A stretch of 64,000 nucleotides of DNA, from positions 62,001 to 126,000 of the forward strand of contig JAKQUO010000061.1 in NCBI GenBank assembly GCA_029569255.1, read 5' to 3'. The stretch's first letter is position 1, and every line of letters starts with the position of its first letter. A program made the position numbers and the translations under genes. Source of the stretch: Acidobacteriota bacterium (GTDB lineage Bacteria; Acidobacteriota; Aminicenantia; Aminicenantales; Saccharicenantaceae). Below are positions 35,425 through 44,116 of the stretch, in pieces. The notes beneath the pieces were generated by a model that was not told the origin of the DNA, ran no database searches, and saw only the letters and a list, made by a program, of their open reading frames with translations.

Positions 35425-36857
35425 CAGCGCGGCGCCTCCGGTTCGCTGTGGACGAGTATGCGCTCGAGGGCCGGCAGCTCCCTTTTCAGGGCCTCCTCGA
35501 TCCGCGAGGACAGGCGATGGGCCTCGATGACCGGCAGGTCCCGGTCCAAGCCGCAGACGAGCGAGACCGCCAGCCGGTCCCCCTGGCGCCGCACCAGGAC
35601 ATCGCGGCAGCATTCCCGGCCGGCGACGCCGTCGGCGATCCGCCGGACGCGCTCGGCGAGCGGCCCCTCCTCGGCGGTGACGTCCCGGCCGCTGCCGACC
35701 CCGCCGTCCCGGGACTCGATGTGGATGTTGACGCGCTTGATCGCCGGCAGGCCGGCCCGGAGGTCCCGCTCGACGCGGCCGGCCAGGTCGTGGGCCTGGT
35801 GGAGCAGGAGGCGGTCGTCGACCTCGAGGTGGAGGTCGATGTGGACCTCGCCGCGGTCCTCGAAGACGACGATGTTGTGAACGGGGACCTGGTTGCGCTC
35901 GGCGACGGCCCGGATGCGCCGGACCAGGGTCTCGTGCTCGCTCTCGCGGGGGTCGGTGTGGATGACGACGTCGGACCCCGGGACGAGCGACCGGATGCGG
36001 CGTTCGACGTCCTCGGCGATGGCGTGGGTCCGTTCGAAGGCCAGGTTGCGGTCGACCTCGATGGCCATGTCGATGAAGGTCTGGGCCCCCGACTGGCGGA
36101 GCCGGACCTTGCCGGCGCTGATGACGCCCTCGACCTCGGCCGCCGCCTTCACGATCCTGTCTTTCAGCCCGTCCGGGGCCCGGTCGAGAAGGACGTCGAT
36201 GGTCCGCTTCCCCAGCCTGTAGCTGACGAAGAGGACGATGAAGGCGACGCCCAGGGCGGCCACGGCGTCGGCCCGGTCGAGCAGGCGGGCCCGGGCGGGC
36301 CAGAAGCTCCGGCCGAGGAGGACGAGGATGAGGCCGGCCAGGACGACGGCCGAGCTCCAGACGTCGGTCGAGAAGTGGAGGGCGTCCGCCTCGAGGGCCT
36401 GGCTGCGGTGCCTCTTCGCCGCGCGGGAGAGCATCCGGGACCGGTTGACATCGACGACGATCGAGACGATGACGACGAGGAAGGCCCACAGGCTCGGATC
36501 GACATGGACCTCGCGGAAGAAGATCCGGCGGACGGCCTCGTAAACGATCCAGGCGCAGGCGACGAACAGGAGGACCGTCTCGATGAGGGCCGAGAAGCTC
36601 TCGACCTTGCCGTGACCGTAGAGGTGGGACTCGTCGGCCGGACGGCCGGAGACGCTGACGGCGACGAGCGTGACCACGGCGGCCACGAGGTCGAGGCCCG
36701 AGTGGGCCGCCTCGGCCAGGATGCCGAGCGATCCGCTGGCCAGGCCGACGGCGAGCTTCATCCCGGTCAGGCCCAGGGCGGCCAGGACGGAGCCCAAGGC
36801 CGCCCGCATCTTCTCGGCGCGGGCCCTTGCGGCGGTCGCGGTCTCTTCGGCGGCCAT
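35424..36857 (-). CDS. Cation diffusion facilitator with multiple C-terminal ZT-dimer-like domains
   Basis: AALGLTGMKLAVGLASGSLGILAEAAHSGLDLVAAVVTL; HLYGHGKVESFSALIE; ~240-residue cytoplasmic tail with recurrent HxxxxxVE...VHIDP-like units. Confidence 0.88.
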   Translation of the reverse strand: MAAEETATAARARAEKMRAALGSVLAALGLTGMKLAVGLASGSLGILAEAAHSGLDLVAAVVTLVAVSVSGRPADESHLYGHGKVESFSALIETVLLFVACAWIVYEAVRRIFFREVHVDPSLWAFLVVIVSIVVDVNRSRMLSRAAKRHRSQALEADALHFSTDVWSSAVVLAGLILVLLGRSFWPARARLLDRADAVAALGVAFIVLFVSYRLGKRTIDVLLDRAPDGLKDRIVKAAAEVEGVISAGKVRLRQSGAQTFIDMAIEVDRNLAFERTHAIAEDVERRIRSLVPGSDVVIHTDPRESEHETLVRRIRAVAERNQVPVHNIVVFEDRGEVHIDLHLEVDDRLLLHQAHDLAGRVERDLRAGLPAIKRVNIHIESRDGGVGSGRDVTAEEGPLAERVRRIADGVAGRECCRDVLVRRQGDRLAVSLVCGLDRDLPVIEAHRLSSRIEEALKRELPALERILVHSEPEAPR

Positions 36858-37128
36858 GGGTTCGGCGGTCCAGGCGAGACGGCATGTTACCACTCCCGGC
36901 GGCCGAGGGCAATGGCGCCGTCGGCGTCCCCGGCTCCCGCGTGTTCCTCCTTCACGGCAGCGCCTACGCCGCGCTCAAGGCCGTTCCCCGAGACCGGCCG
37001 CGCAGCTCGAGAGCCTGGCCGAGAAACCGGCCGGGTCCGGACCTCCCCGGGGGACATGTGCCGATTCGGTCCGTGTCCCTCTTCTTTTTTCTCCGGGTTT
37101 CCTCTATCATCTCCCCATGGGGCCCGGG

Positions 37129-37779
37129 ATGAAAAGAGCGGCCGGCCTTCTCCTTCTCCTTCTCGCGATCCCCTTCCCGGCCGCCGCCGGGGGCCGGCCG
37201 ACGGCTCAAGCGGCGCGGCCGCTCGACGACCGCGTCCGCGAGTTCCTGGACGCCCAAAAGGGCCGGTGGCGCCAGGAGAACGTCACCGAGACCGACGGCC
37301 GGCTCCTCCACGACCTCATCCTCGAGCGCGGCTACACCCGGGCCCTCGAGATCGGGACGTCCACCGGCCACTCCGGCATCTGGCAGGCCTGGGCCCTGAG
37401 CAAGACGGGGGGCTCGCTCGTCACGGTCGAGATCGAGGAGTTCCGCCATCTCGCGGCCGTCCGGAACTTCAAGGCGGCCGGGCTCGACCCCTGGATCGAC
37501 GCCCGTCTCGGCGACGCCCACACTCTCGTCGAGACGCTCGCGGGCCCGTTCGATTTCATTTTCATCGACGCCGACCAGAACTGGACCCCGAACTATTTCC
37601 GGGCCCTCCTGCCCAAGCTCGCGCCGGGCGGCTGCTTCGCCGTCCACAACGTCCTCAGCCTCGGCTACATGAAGGGCGTCCGCGAGTTCCTCGACGAGGT
37701 CCGCCGCCTCGACGTCGTGGAAACGACCGTCGAGACCTCCTCGGGCGGCGGGATCTCCCTGAGCTTCCGGAAACGATGA
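37129..37779 (+). CDS. Secreted-looking O-methyltransferase-like protein
   Basis: Signal peptide MKRAAGLLLLLLAIPFPAAAGG; YTRALEIGTSTGHSGIWQAWAL; DFIFIDADQNWTPNYFRALLPKLAPGGCF. Start may be 37117. Confidence 0.82.
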   Translation: MKRAAGLLLLLLAIPFPAAAGGRPTAQAARPLDDRVREFLDAQKGRWRQENVTETDGRLLHDLILERGYTRALEIGTSTGHSGIWQAWALSKTGGSLVTVEIEEFRHLAAVRNFKAAGLDPWIDARLGDAHTLVETLAGPFDFIFIDADQNWTPNYFRALLPKLAPGGCFAVHNVLSLGYMKGVREFLDEVRRLDVVETTVETSSGGGISLSFRKR

Positions 37780-37844
37780 GGAGCCGCCGGCCTCGCCGCC
37801 GAGGCGGCGGCCGGGCTCGCCAAGGGCCCGAAGCCAATAAGTCC

Positions 37845-37873
37845 TTGACAGTCTTCGCCTTTCATACTAGATT
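37845..37873 (+). promoter_or_regulatory. sigma70-like promoter for the c-di-GMP operon
   Basis: TTGACA (37845-37850), 17 bp, TAGATT (37868-37873). Confidence 0.6.
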
Positions 37874-38004
37874 TTGTGCGGGTGATCATGCCGCTCCACA
37901 AAGCTTGGTGTCCCCGCCGGCATGCCGACCTCGATCGTTTCCGGCACCCTCGGCCTCCAGGCCGACTAAAGGGGACAATCGTGTTCCAGGAGGCCGGCTT
38001 CTAG

Positions 38005-41000
38005 ATGGCGAAAGCCCAGGTTGAAAAGACGAAGTCCCCGGCCCTCCCCGTCGTCCTCGTCGTCGACGACGACCTGGCCTACCTCGAGAAGCTCCAGAGG
38101 GCCCTGCGGGACATCTATACCGTCTACACGACGACGAGCGGCGTCGAGGCCATCCACCTGATGAAGACCGTTCCCGAGGTCAACGTCCTCGTCGTCAACG
38201 AGGACCTGCCCCGGATGAAGGGCACGGAGCTGCTGCGCTTCCTCAACGAGATCTTCAAGAACTCCGAGGCCATCATCAAGATCCTGCTGACGGCCGTCAC
38301 CTCCAACGGCACGACCGTCGACCTGGCGAGCTACGGCCGCATCGACTGCTGCCTGGCCAAGCCGTCCGACCCCGCGGCCATCCGGCGCAAGATCGGCTTC
38401 CTCCTCGCCCAGAGGTCGCGGGAGAAGCGGTCGTCCATGCGCGTCACCCTCGACGGCGCCAGGGACGTCCGCATCGAGACCGGGCCGCTCGGCGAGGCCA
38501 AGCTGGTCAACCTCAGCGAGAACGGGGTGTTCATCAAGACCCTGTCGGCCTTCCCCGAGGGCGCGGCCGTGCCCCTGGCCATCACCCTGCCCGACGGGCG
38601 CCGCTATCCGGTCAAGGGCCGGGTCATCCGCCAGGACGTCGACCAGGGCGGCGTCGCCGTCGCCTTCGAGTCCCTGGACGACGCCGGCCGGATGTCGCTC
38701 CTCCAGTTCATGTCGGACTACGTCGCCATCCGGGACCTGGACGAGCTCAAGCTCCGCTATCCCTTCCTCCGGACCGACGAGATGGTCCTGTTCACCGACG
38801 CGGTCAAGATCGAGTCCCTCCTGCGCGAGGCCTTCCAGCGCAAGGTCGAGGTCGCGGCCGTCCCGGCCCGGGCCGGCAACCCCGAGATGCTGGCCTTCGC
38901 CGAGATCCGGCCCCCGGACGTCTGCCTCCTGGCCGGCGAGAAGCTCGACGTCAAGCTCAAGACCTCCGACCTCCTGTTCGTCTCCTTCCAGCTCGGCTAC
39001 GCGACCTACAACTTCGAGACCATGATCGCCCGCATCGCCCCCGACGGCCGGACGCTCATCTGCCTCTACCCGCGGGTCATGTTCTACTCGGAGAAGCGGG
39101 CCGAGCGGCGCATCTCGCCGGCCGGGGACCTGCGCGTCGAGATCCCGCTGCCGGCGCCGTTCAACCGCCGGCTCGGCGGCCGCGTCACCGACATCAGCCC
39201 GAACGGGGTGAGCTTCATCGCCGCCGACGGCGGTCCGGCCCTGCTCAAGGGGACCCCCGTCGAGTCGCTGGCCATCCTCGACGGCGACAAGGTCCTGTGG
39301 GAGGAAACGGGCGAGGTCCGCCATGTCGGCCGGCCGGACGCGGGCGAAGGCGCCGGGCTGAAGTACGGCATCCAGTTCGGCATCGGCCGGATGAGCATCC
39401 GGTCGGTCAGCGCCCCGGAGCCGGACTTCGCCCGGCGCAGCGACCCGGCCCGGGAGGCCCACGCCCAGCCCGAGCCGGGCCGCGGCGCGCCCGCCCTCCC
39501 CCTGAACTCCCTGACGGCCCCGAACGTCATCCGCATGGAGAACCGCCGGGGAGAGGAGATCGTCGGCCTGCTCAACTCCTCGCTGCCGCTCGACGGGAAG
39601 CCGGTCCCCGTCGTCGTCCTGCCGCCCGCCTTCGGCAAGACCAAGGAGACCCTCTTCGGCCTGGCCCTGACGCTCTGCGAGAACTTCCGCCTGCTCGGCA
39701 AGCCCCTGGCCGTCGTCCGCTACGACGGGATCCGCAAGAAGGGGGAGAGCCACAAGGACCCCGAGGCCTCCGAGCCGCCCTACGAGATGCTCAACACGAA
39801 CTTCGGGCAGGGGGCCGAGGACATCGTCACCGTCCTCGACTGGCTCGACTCCAATCCCAAGGTCCGGGCCTCTTCGATCATCCTCCTGACCTTCTCCTTC
39901 TCGGCCCTGGAGGCCCGGATCGTCCTCCGGGAAGAGGCCCGGCGCCGCCGGGTCGATTACTGGATCGCCTGCATGGGCACGCCGGAGTTCCGCGACCTCA
40001 TGGTCCGGATCAACTGCGGCCTCGACTTCCTCGAGCACTATCAGCTCGGCATCAAGCTCGGCGTCATGCCCGTCCTGGGCAACCTCGTCGACGTCGACCA
40101 CTACGTCGGCGACGGCGTCGCCCACGGCGTGGCCACCTTGGAGCAGGCCCGGGAGGACATGCGCCACCTCGACCTGCCGATCACCTGGATCTACGGCCAG
40201 TTCGACAGCTGGGTCAAGTCCGAGTTCATCCGGGACGTCATGAGCGTCCAAGTCGACGCTCCCCGCGAGGTCATCGCCGTCCCCATCGGCCACAACGCCC
40301 GGACCTCCAAGGAGGGCCTGCGGATGTTCGGGACGATCACCTCGCTGATCTACCGCTTCCTCCACAAGGACCTCATCCAGCCGGTCCTGCCGGGCCGGAG
40401 GGACATGGAGGTCATGCGGCGGGCGGAGAAGGACCGCCTGCCGCCCCGCAACCTCCGGAACCGGGCGCACTACTGGAAGCGCTACCTCGTCGGCGACGAC
40501 AAGCTCATCGGCTTCGACGTCATGGCCCTGTCCGACGACTACCAGCAGCTCATGGCCGACCAGCTTGCCGCCCTGGAGATCGGCCCCGGCGACCGGCTCC
40601 TCGACCTCGGCGGCGGGACGGGCAACTTCCTCGAGCACCTTCTCCTCGCCGGGACGGGGCTCCCGTCGCAGTTCACCATCGCCGACCTCATCCCCGAGGC
40701 CATGGAGAAGGCGGCCCGGAAGCTCACGTCCCGCTTCCCGGCCCTCGGCGAGCCCGGCCGGCTCGATTTCCTGGCCCTCGACCTCGAGATGAGCCGCTAC
40801 CTGGCCGTGCGCCGCTTCCTCGACGGCGAGGTCGGATCGTTCGAGGAGATGGCCGAGCGGGTCGAGAACCTGAGCCTCGAGAGCGCCATGAGGATCCAGG
40901 AGGACTATTCCCCCCGCCTGCATCGGGTCCTCCGGGGCGGACGGATCGGCCCCGATCTCGACGACTGGCTGAAGACCCGCTTCGACCTCCGCGAGTACCG

Positions 41001-41550
41001 GATCATCGCCGATTTCAACCGGGCCGCCCGGCAGGTCCGCGGCCTGACGACCGAGCGGCCGGAGTACCGCCGCCTGATCCTGCCGGCGACGCTCGAGGGG
41101 ACGTTCCACCTGCCGGTCAAGGCGGGCTGGTACAACAAGATCCTCATGAGCCTGGTCCTGTCCTACATCTTCGACCCCGTCGAGACGCTCCGGGAGGTCC
41201 GGCGCGTCGTCATGCCGGGCGGCCGGCTCGTCCTGTCGAGCATGCGGCCGGACACCGACGCGTCGGGGCCGTTCACGCGGCTGCTCGGGAAGATCGAGGC
41301 CATGCCCGAGGAGGCCCTGCCCCCCGAGCGGCCGAAGGCCCTTCTCGTGGAATCCCTGCGCGCCTTCCTCAACGACGCCCAGGAGCTCGTCGACCTCGAG
41401 GAGGCCGGCACTTTCGACTTCTTCGACCTCGAGAAGCTCGAGGGACTGCTGGAGGCCGCCGGCTGGGACATCGACCGGGTCATTCCCTCCTACGGCACGC
41501 CGCCCCAGGGATACGTCGTCGTCGCGCGAACGAGGAGCCCCCATGCCTAA
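38005..41550 (+). CDS. Multidomain c-di-GMP effector: pseudo-REC, PilZ, YcgR-like N domain + PilZ, LuxD-like alpha/beta hydrolase (acyltransferase/thioesterase), class I SAM methyltransferase
   Basis: VVLVVDDDLAYLEK...VLVVNEDLPRMKG...LLTAVT...LAKPSD; PilZ1 RSSMR + NLSENG; PilZ2 RAERR + DISPNG; VVRYDGIRKKGE, FSFSALEAR, QFDSWVKSE, PIGHNA; LLDLGGGTGNFLEHL. Confidence 0.88.
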   Translation: MAKAQVEKTKSPALPVVLVVDDDLAYLEKLQRALRDIYTVYTTTSGVEAIHLMKTVPEVNVLVVNEDLPRMKGTELLRFLNEIFKNSEAIIKILLTAVTSNGTTVDLASYGRIDCCLAKPSDPAAIRRKIGFLLAQRSREKRSSMRVTLDGARDVRIETGPLGEAKLVNLSENGVFIKTLSAFPEGAAVPLAITLPDGRRYPVKGRVIRQDVDQGGVAVAFESLDDAGRMSLLQFMSDYVAIRDLDELKLRYPFLRTDEMVLFTDAVKIESLLREAFQRKVEVAAVPARAGNPEMLAFAEIRPPDVCLLAGEKLDVKLKTSDLLFVSFQLGYATYNFETMIARIAPDGRTLICLYPRVMFYSEKRAERRISPAGDLRVEIPLPAPFNRRLGGRVTDISPNGVSFIAADGGPALLKGTPVESLAILDGDKVLWEETGEVRHVGRPDAGEGAGLKYGIQFGIGRMSIRSVSAPEPDFARRSDPAREAHAQPEPGRGAPALPLNSLTAPNVIRMENRRGEEIVGLLNSSLPLDGKPVPVVVLPPAFGKTKETLFGLALTLCENFRLLGKPLAVVRYDGIRKKGESHKDPEASEPPYEMLNTNFGQGAEDIVTVLDWLDSNPKVRASSIILLTFSFSALEARIVLREEARRRRVDYWIACMGTPEFRDLMVRINCGLDFLEHYQLGIKLGVMPVLGNLVDVDHYVGDGVAHGVATLEQAREDMRHLDLPITWIYGQFDSWVKSEFIRDVMSVQVDAPREVIAVPIGHNARTSKEGLRMFGTITSLIYRFLHKDLIQPVLPGRRDMEVMRRAEKDRLPPRNLRNRAHYWKRYLVGDDKLIGFDVMALSDDYQQLMADQLAALEIGPGDRLLDLGGGTGNFLEHLLLAGTGLPSQFTIADLIPEAMEKAARKLTSRFPALGEPGRLDFLALDLEMSRYLAVRRFLDGEVGSFEEMAERVENLSLESAMRIQEDYSPRLHRVLRGGRIGPDLDDWLKTRFDLREYRIIADFNRAARQVRGLTTERPEYRRLILPATLEGTFHLPVKAGWYNKILMSLVLSYIFDPVETLREVRRVVMPGGRLVLSSMRPDTDASGPFTRLLGKIEAMPEEALPPERPKALLVESLRAFLNDAQELVDLEEAGTFDFFDLEKLEGLLEAAGWDIDRVIPSYGTPPQGYVVVARTRSPHA

Positions 41551-44116
41551 GCCTCTCGACGCCTTCGAAGAACGGCTCTACACGGAGTACGACCTCAAGG
41601 GCCGCGTCCGGATGGCCATCGTCATCAGCATCGTCCTGTTCCTCGGGTTCCTCGTCCTCGACTGGGTCTACACGCCGCAGCACCTCGGGACCTTCGCCGT
41701 CATCCGCGTCTCCGTCGCCGCCGTCGAGGTCGCCCTGCTCCTCCTCGCCCGCCGCATCCAGTCCAACCGCGGCTTCGTCAACCTGGGCATGGCCATGGTC
41801 GTCACCGACGCCGTCGCTCTGGCCGTCATGATCCAGGTCATGGGCGGCTTCCTGACCAGCTACTACCAGGGCCTGAATATCATCGTCATCGGCATGCTCG
41901 TGGTCATCCCCTTCGCCTTCCGCGAGTCGCTCTTCCTCTACAGCCTGACCTGGGCCGTCTACGCCCTGCCGAGCTTCATGGCCTTGCTGGCCGGCCAGGA
42001 CCCCATCGTCGTCCGCGGCGGCAGCTTCGGGGCCGAGCCCGTCACCATCGGGCTGTGGCGGTTCGTCGTCAACAACCTCTTCTTCCTGACCTCGATCATC
42101 TTCGTCGGCGCCTTCGGCTCCAAGATCATGGACAGCATCCGCCGCCGCGAGCTCCGCAACCGCATCGAGCTCGAAGGGATGACCCAGCAGCTCCAGGAAT
42201 CGAACATCAAGCTCAAGAGCCTGGACGAGCTCAAGACCCAGTTCTTCGCCAACGTCAACCACGAGCTGCGGACGCCGCTGACTCTGATGCTGACCCCGCT
42301 CAAGGCCGCTCTCGAAGGCCGGATGGGAGAACTGGCGCCCTCGCTCAAAGACACCCTGGACATGATCCTGCGCAACGGCTACAAGCTGCTCAAGCTCATC
42401 AACAACCTCCTCGACCTGTCCAAGCTCGAGGAGGGCCGGATGCGCCTCAAGGTCCGGACCGTCAACCTGGTCGAGTTCATCCCCCCCCTCCTGGCCTCGG
42501 TCAAGCCCCTGGCCGACCAGAAACAGCTCCGCCTCTTCTTCCAGCACCCGGCCCACCCCGTCACCCTGACCCTCGATCCCGACCAGTTCGAGAAAGTCGT
42601 CCTCAACCTCCTCTCCAACGCCCTCAAGTTCACCCCCAAGGGCGGCAAGATCACGATCTTCGTCGAGGAGAGGGACGGCACCGTCGTCATGACGGTCGAG
42701 GACACGGGCATCGGCATCCCGGACAGCATGCTCGTGACGATCTTCGACCGCTTCTCCCAGGTCGACGGCTCCAAGTCCCGGGCCCAGGAGGGCACGGGCA
42801 TCGGGCTGGCCCTGGCCCGGGAGATCGTCCTCGTCCACAAGGGCCGCATCTGGGCCGAGAGCGAGCTCGGCCGCGGCTCCCGCTTCATCGTCGAGATGCT
42901 CAGGGGCGAGGAGCACTTCGACGACGAGGTCCTCGAACGCCGGGCCGAGGACGTGCCCGTCGGGATCCGGCGCCGCCTGACCGACACCGAGGAGCCCCAC
43001 GTCCAGGACATCGTCGCGGACCACCGTGGGCTCCAGCTCGTCGACCTCGAGAAGATCGACATCGGGGCCGGCCAGGTCAACGAGGCCAAGGTCCACGACG
43101 CCCTGGTCCTGTGCATCGACGACAGCCCTGAGGTCCTCAAGCTGATGAAGATGCTGCTGGCCGACGAGTTCGACCTCGAGCTCGCGACCTCGGCCGAACA
43201 GGGCCTGCGCCTGGTCCGCGACAAGGGCCCCGACCTCATCCTCTGCGACGTCATGATGCCGGGCATGGACGGCCACGCCTTCTCCAAGGCCGTCAAGTCC
43301 GACGAGGCCACCAAGCACATCCCCATCATCCTGGTCACCGCCCGGTCGGGGGCCGAGATGCTGGCCGAGGGGATCAAGGCCGGGGCCGACGACTACATCT
43401 CCAAGCCGTTCGACTCGACCGAGCTCAAGGCCCGCATCCGGGCCCTCCTCCGCCTCCGCCAGGTGGAGGCGGAGCTGGCCCTGGCCAACAGGAACCTCCG
43501 GATGCGGACGTCCGACCTCGTCGAGCAGCAGCGGTCCCTGTTCCTGTCGACGGTCAAGTCCCTGGCCTCGGCCATCGACGCCAAGGACGAGTACACCCGC
43601 CACCACTCGACCCGGGTCACCGACTTCTCGCTGAAGATCGCCGCCAAGATGGGCTTCAGCGCCAAGGAGCTCGGCGACCTCGAGCTGGCCGCGGTCCTCC
43701 ACGACGTCGGCAAGATCGCCGTGCCCGAGAGCATCCTCAACAAGCCGGGCAAGCTGTCGCCCGACGAGTTCGCCCTGATCAAGGACCACCCCGCCCGCGG
43801 CGAAGCCATCCTCAGCCCCGTCGTCGAGCTCAAGGAGATCGCCCGGGTCGTCCGGGCCCACCACGAGCGCTACGACGGGACGGGCTACCCCGACAGGCTC
43901 AAGGGCCGGGAGATCCCCCTGGGCGCCCGGATCATGGCCATCGCCGACACCTACGACTCGATCACCTCGGACCGGCCCTACCGCAAGGCCGCCTCCCATC
44001 GCTACGCGCTCAAGGAGATCATCGCCTGCTCGGGGACCCAGTTCGACCCCGAGGCCGTCCAGGCCTTCCTCGAGATCGCCGGGACCATCGCCCAAGACCA
44101 GGGCCAAGAGGCATGA
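41543..44116 (+). CDS. Membrane sensor histidine kinase fused to REC and HD-GYP phosphodiesterase
   Basis: Several TM helices; HisKA FFANVNHELRTPLTLML; HATPase DTGIGIP; REC DLILCDVMMPGMDG; HD-GYP LHDVGKIAVPESILNKP and HHERYDGTGYPDRLKG; 8-bp overlap with upstream gene. Confidence 0.95.
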   Translation: MPKPLDAFEERLYTEYDLKGRVRMAIVISIVLFLGFLVLDWVYTPQHLGTFAVIRVSVAAVEVALLLLARRIQSNRGFVNLGMAMVVTDAVALAVMIQVMGGFLTSYYQGLNIIVIGMLVVIPFAFRESLFLYSLTWAVYALPSFMALLAGQDPIVVRGGSFGAEPVTIGLWRFVVNNLFFLTSIIFVGAFGSKIMDSIRRRELRNRIELEGMTQQLQESNIKLKSLDELKTQFFANVNHELRTPLTLMLTPLKAALEGRMGELAPSLKDTLDMILRNGYKLLKLINNLLDLSKLEEGRMRLKVRTVNLVEFIPPLLASVKPLADQKQLRLFFQHPAHPVTLTLDPDQFEKVVLNLLSNALKFTPKGGKITIFVEERDGTVVMTVEDTGIGIPDSMLVTIFDRFSQVDGSKSRAQEGTGIGLALAREIVLVHKGRIWAESELGRGSRFIVEMLRGEEHFDDEVLERRAEDVPVGIRRRLTDTEEPHVQDIVADHRGLQLVDLEKIDIGAGQVNEAKVHDALVLCIDDSPEVLKLMKMLLADEFDLELATSAEQGLRLVRDKGPDLILCDVMMPGMDGHAFSKAVKSDEATKHIPIILVTARSGAEMLAEGIKAGADDYISKPFDSTELKARIRALLRLRQVEAELALANRNLRMRTSDLVEQQRSLFLSTVKSLASAIDAKDEYTRHHSTRVTDFSLKIAAKMGFSAKELGDLELAAVLHDVGKIAVPESILNKPGKLSPDEFALIKDHPARGEAILSPVVELKEIARVVRAHHERYDGTGYPDRLKGREIPLGARIMAIADTYDSITSDRPYRKAASHRYALKEIIACSGTQFDPEAVQAFLEIAGTIAQDQGQEA

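Noticed and set aside
34939-36912. 657-aa minus-strand ORF as a single protein
   Set aside because: Only its C-terminal part (YbaK-like, from 35424) is coding; the rest is an alternate frame of the CDF gene.
37966-41544. 1192-aa minus-strand ORF opposite the PilZ-hydrolase-methyltransferase gene
   Set aside because: Shadow ORF; plus strand carries REC, PilZ and methyltransferase motifs.
41480-44107. 875-aa minus-strand ORF opposite the HK-HD-GYP gene
   Set aside because: Shadow ORF with repeating D/E/G/L composition and no domain signature.
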